DNA from: Burkholderiales bacterium
GTDB lineage: Bacteria > Pseudomonadota > Gammaproteobacteria > Burkholderiales > Thiobacillaceae
DNA: 6,209 nt
Direction: 5' to 3'
Assembly: GCA_005790965.1 (NCBI GenBank)
Contig: SXTL01000045.1
Span: 1 to 6,209, forward strand
Shown here one piece after another: positions 4,542 to 6,209 of the stretch; within the stretch, counting starts at the first letter, position 1; each line of letters begins with the position of its first letter. The notes below the pieces were generated by a model that saw only the letters and a list, made by a program, of their open reading frames with translations, had not been told where the DNA came from and made no database searches. A program made the position numbers and the translations under genes.

Positions 4542-6209
4542 TCAGTCGGTCGCCAGCGTCGCCTTAACCCAGATGAAGCGGCCGGGTTCGTTGATGGCCG
4601 TGGCTGTGTCGGTTGTATAGCCGCTTACTGCCGAATCGGCCCGGCTGATGTGTTCGTAATAATTTTTGTCGAGCACATTGTCGATGCCGAAGCTGATCAA
4701 CGACTTCTTGCCCGCCTTGTAGCTGCCGTTCAGAGCCAGCGTGGCGAAACCCGGCGTCGCAGTCGCGCGGTCCTGACCGACGATGTTGCCATAGCCGGCA
4801 TGGATGCGATCTTGCTCGGCTACCATGCGTAGGACGCCGCCGACGCTCCAGGCACCGACCTTGTAATCTGCACCCAGCCGGGCTTCCAGCGGCGGGGTTT
4901 GGCCCAGCGCGGTGTTATGCGTGTCGTTGTCGGCATGGACATAGGCCAGGCTACCACGCAGGGTCAGCGCGTCATTAAGCTTGTAGGCCAGATCCGCCTC
5001 GGCGCCGTAGCGGGTGGCGTCAATGTTTTCAGCACAGCCGTTGGCGTTGGTACAACCCGCCGTTCCATTCGTGCGGGTCAGAATGTAATCGTTCACATTG
5101 GCATAAAAGGCCGAAACCGAACCCTTGAGCGACTCATTTTTCCACAGCAAACCAGCATCCAGTTGGGTGGTTTTCTCGGGATTCAGGTTGCTGGTGGCAG
5201 AGAGGCCAATCTTGTTGACTGCCTCCCAATAATCCATCGGTCGTTCGTTGTGGCCGAGACCCACATACACGGTGGCGGGTTGGCCACTCAGGTCCTGTTC
5301 GTAGCGAACAAAGCCAGCGTTCAAATTGCGATCGGCTGAAGCAAGGGAGGTTGAACTGGTTGCCGTCGTTGTAAACCGCTCGGCCTCCCAATTGTCATGG
5401 CGCAGGCCGGCTAGCACGCGACGATCATTGCCCAACTGGTGCGTGACCTCGCCAAACAAGCCAGTCGTCGTGCTGGCATAGTCCTTTTGGCGGGCATAGT
5501 TTTCGTACCAGTTGGCCAGTGTCGCTGCGCCCATCGAAGTCCCGTTTAAATAGCGAATAGTGTGTTCATCATTCCGCCAATCCGCTCCGACCTTCAAGCT
5601 GGTTAGGGAGGTCAGATTGAGATCTGCAAAGACCCGGGCACCATCCGTATCGCGATCCGGGTTGCTGATCATGTAGTTGCCCGAAGCCTTCGTTCGCAGC
5701 GAGTAGTTATCCATCACATGGTCAATGTAGGTGTGATAAACCCGCGCCGACAGCTTGGCCAAGAGCGGCGAGAGGTTTTTCTTCTCCAGCGTCAGGCCCA
5801 CGCTGTCGCGGTCGAACTTCACGCCGTCCATGGTGCGGTCGGCGTAGGCGGCCTCGGCCTCGCTGTGCGCCACATCCAGATCAAGGCGGGTGTCTTTGTC
5901 GATACGGTATCCAGCCAACAGGCTGGCGCTCTGGCGCTGATAGGCCGAATGCACGGCCGTGCCGCTACCATCTTTGTAATCGCCCGATTCTGCGTGGGTC
6001 ACGGTGCCTTCAAAATCGGCTTGGTCGGTGACTATCTTGCCGTTGGCGACAGCGTCGAAACGCTCCCAGGAACCGCCCATGACGCTGACGGTAGCCGACT
6101 TGCCCGGTGCAACGGCGTTGCGGTCGTGGTCAAACAACACCACACCAGCCGAGTTGCCGTTGCCGTAGGCCACTGTCTGCGGGCCTTTGATGACCGTCAC
6201 CTTGTCAAA
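4542..6209 (-). CDS. TonB-dependent copper receptor, OprC/NosA-like, 5' end outside the window
   Basis: The 555 visible residues, continuing to the right edge, hold the end of the plug (VTVIKGPQTVAYGNGNSAGVVLF) and a complete 22-strand-type beta-barrel; signal peptide, TonB box and most of the plug lie beyond 6209. It resembles OprC of Pseudomonas aeruginosa and NosA of P. stutzeri, which take up copper across the outer membrane, NosA in connection with nitrous oxide reductase. Shared stretches include SGDYKDGSG, HSAYQR, TMDGVKFDRDSVGL, DHVMDNYSLR, GLFGEVTHQL, VRYEQDLS, DYWEAV, PEKTTQLDAG, PPLEARLG, GFATLALNGSY, GIDNVLDKNYYEH and NEPGRFIWVKA. The family-level call is strong. Copper specificity is inferred, because the CxxxM ligand segment known from the OprC plug is not in the window. 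Two cysteines (visible residues 386 and 392) sit in a probable extracellular loop. The protein ends in ATD instead of the usual terminal aromatic residue. An intrinsic terminator follows the stop. Confidence 0.9.
   Translation of the reverse strand, partial: FDKVTVIKGPQTVAYGNGNSAGVVLFDHDRNAVAPGKSATVSVMGGSWERFDAVANGKIVTDQADFEGTVTHAESGDYKDGSGTAVHSAYQRQSASLLAGYRIDKDTRLDLDVAHSEAEAAYADRTMDGVKFDRDSVGLTLEKKNLSPLLAKLSARVYHTYIDHVMDNYSLRTKASGNYMISNPDRDTDGARVFADLNLTSLTSLKVGADWRNDEHTIRYLNGTSMGAATLANWYENYARQKDYASTTTGLFGEVTHQLGNDRRVLAGLRHDNWEAERFTTTATSSTSLASADRNLNAGFVRYEQDLSGQPATVYVGLGHNERPMDYWEAVNKIGLSATSNLNPEKTTQLDAGLLWKNESLKGSVSAFYANVNDYILTRTNGTAGCTNANGCAENIDATRYGAEADLAYKLNDALTLRGSLAYVHADNDTHNTALGQTPPLEARLGADYKVGAWSVGGVLRMVAEQDRIHAGYGNIVGQDRATATPGFATLALNGSYKAGKKSLISFGIDNVLDKNYYEHISRADSAVSGYTTDTATAINEPGRFIWVKATLATD

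Noticed and set aside
4899..5339. Plus-strand frame of 146 codons
   Set aside because: It is antisense to the receptor barrel, which has clear family motifs.

Overview
The window looks like GC-rich proteobacterial chromosome, most likely gamma- or betaproteobacterial. The basis is a full-length RecJ that follows E. coli RecJ motif by motif, and the end of an OprC/NosA-type TonB-dependent copper receptor, which implies an outer membrane. I cannot name the genus from the sequence. I see no insertion sequence, CRISPR array, tRNA, rRNA or phage gene. Coding density is high and all four genes look intact as far as they are visible.

Layout: (1) 1-1355, minus strand, cut at the left edge: one uninterrupted reading frame that joins an N-terminal MerR/excisionase-like helix-turn-helix and a helical linker to a plant-type [2Fe-2S] ferredoxin domain and a flavin/NAD(P)H reductase module. 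A strong internal ribosome binding site sits exactly at the junction. (2) 1356-1435: a short divergent promoter region in which one AT-rich element reads as a -10 box on both strands. (3) 1436-3130, plus strand: recJ. (4) 3145-4395, plus strand: an MgtC/SapB-DUF4010 inner-membrane protein. It starts 14 bases after the recJ stop and its ribosome binding site lies in a hairpin that includes that stop. (5) 4396-4541: a convergent intergenic region with an intrinsic terminator for the minus-strand gene. (6) 4542-6209, minus strand, cut at the right edge: the last part of the plug and the whole beta-barrel of the copper-type receptor.

The genes do not form one obvious pathway. recJ and the membrane protein are probably co-transcribed and translationally coupled. 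The HTH-ferredoxin-reductase is transcribed divergently from them and could be a redox-linked regulator, an electron-transfer protein, or both through two translation starts. The receptor is an independent, convergently placed unit. The most interesting signals are the regulator-like/redox fusion with its internal start, the hairpin at the recJ/membrane-protein junction, and the shared divergent promoter core. I found no convincing new multi-gene system.
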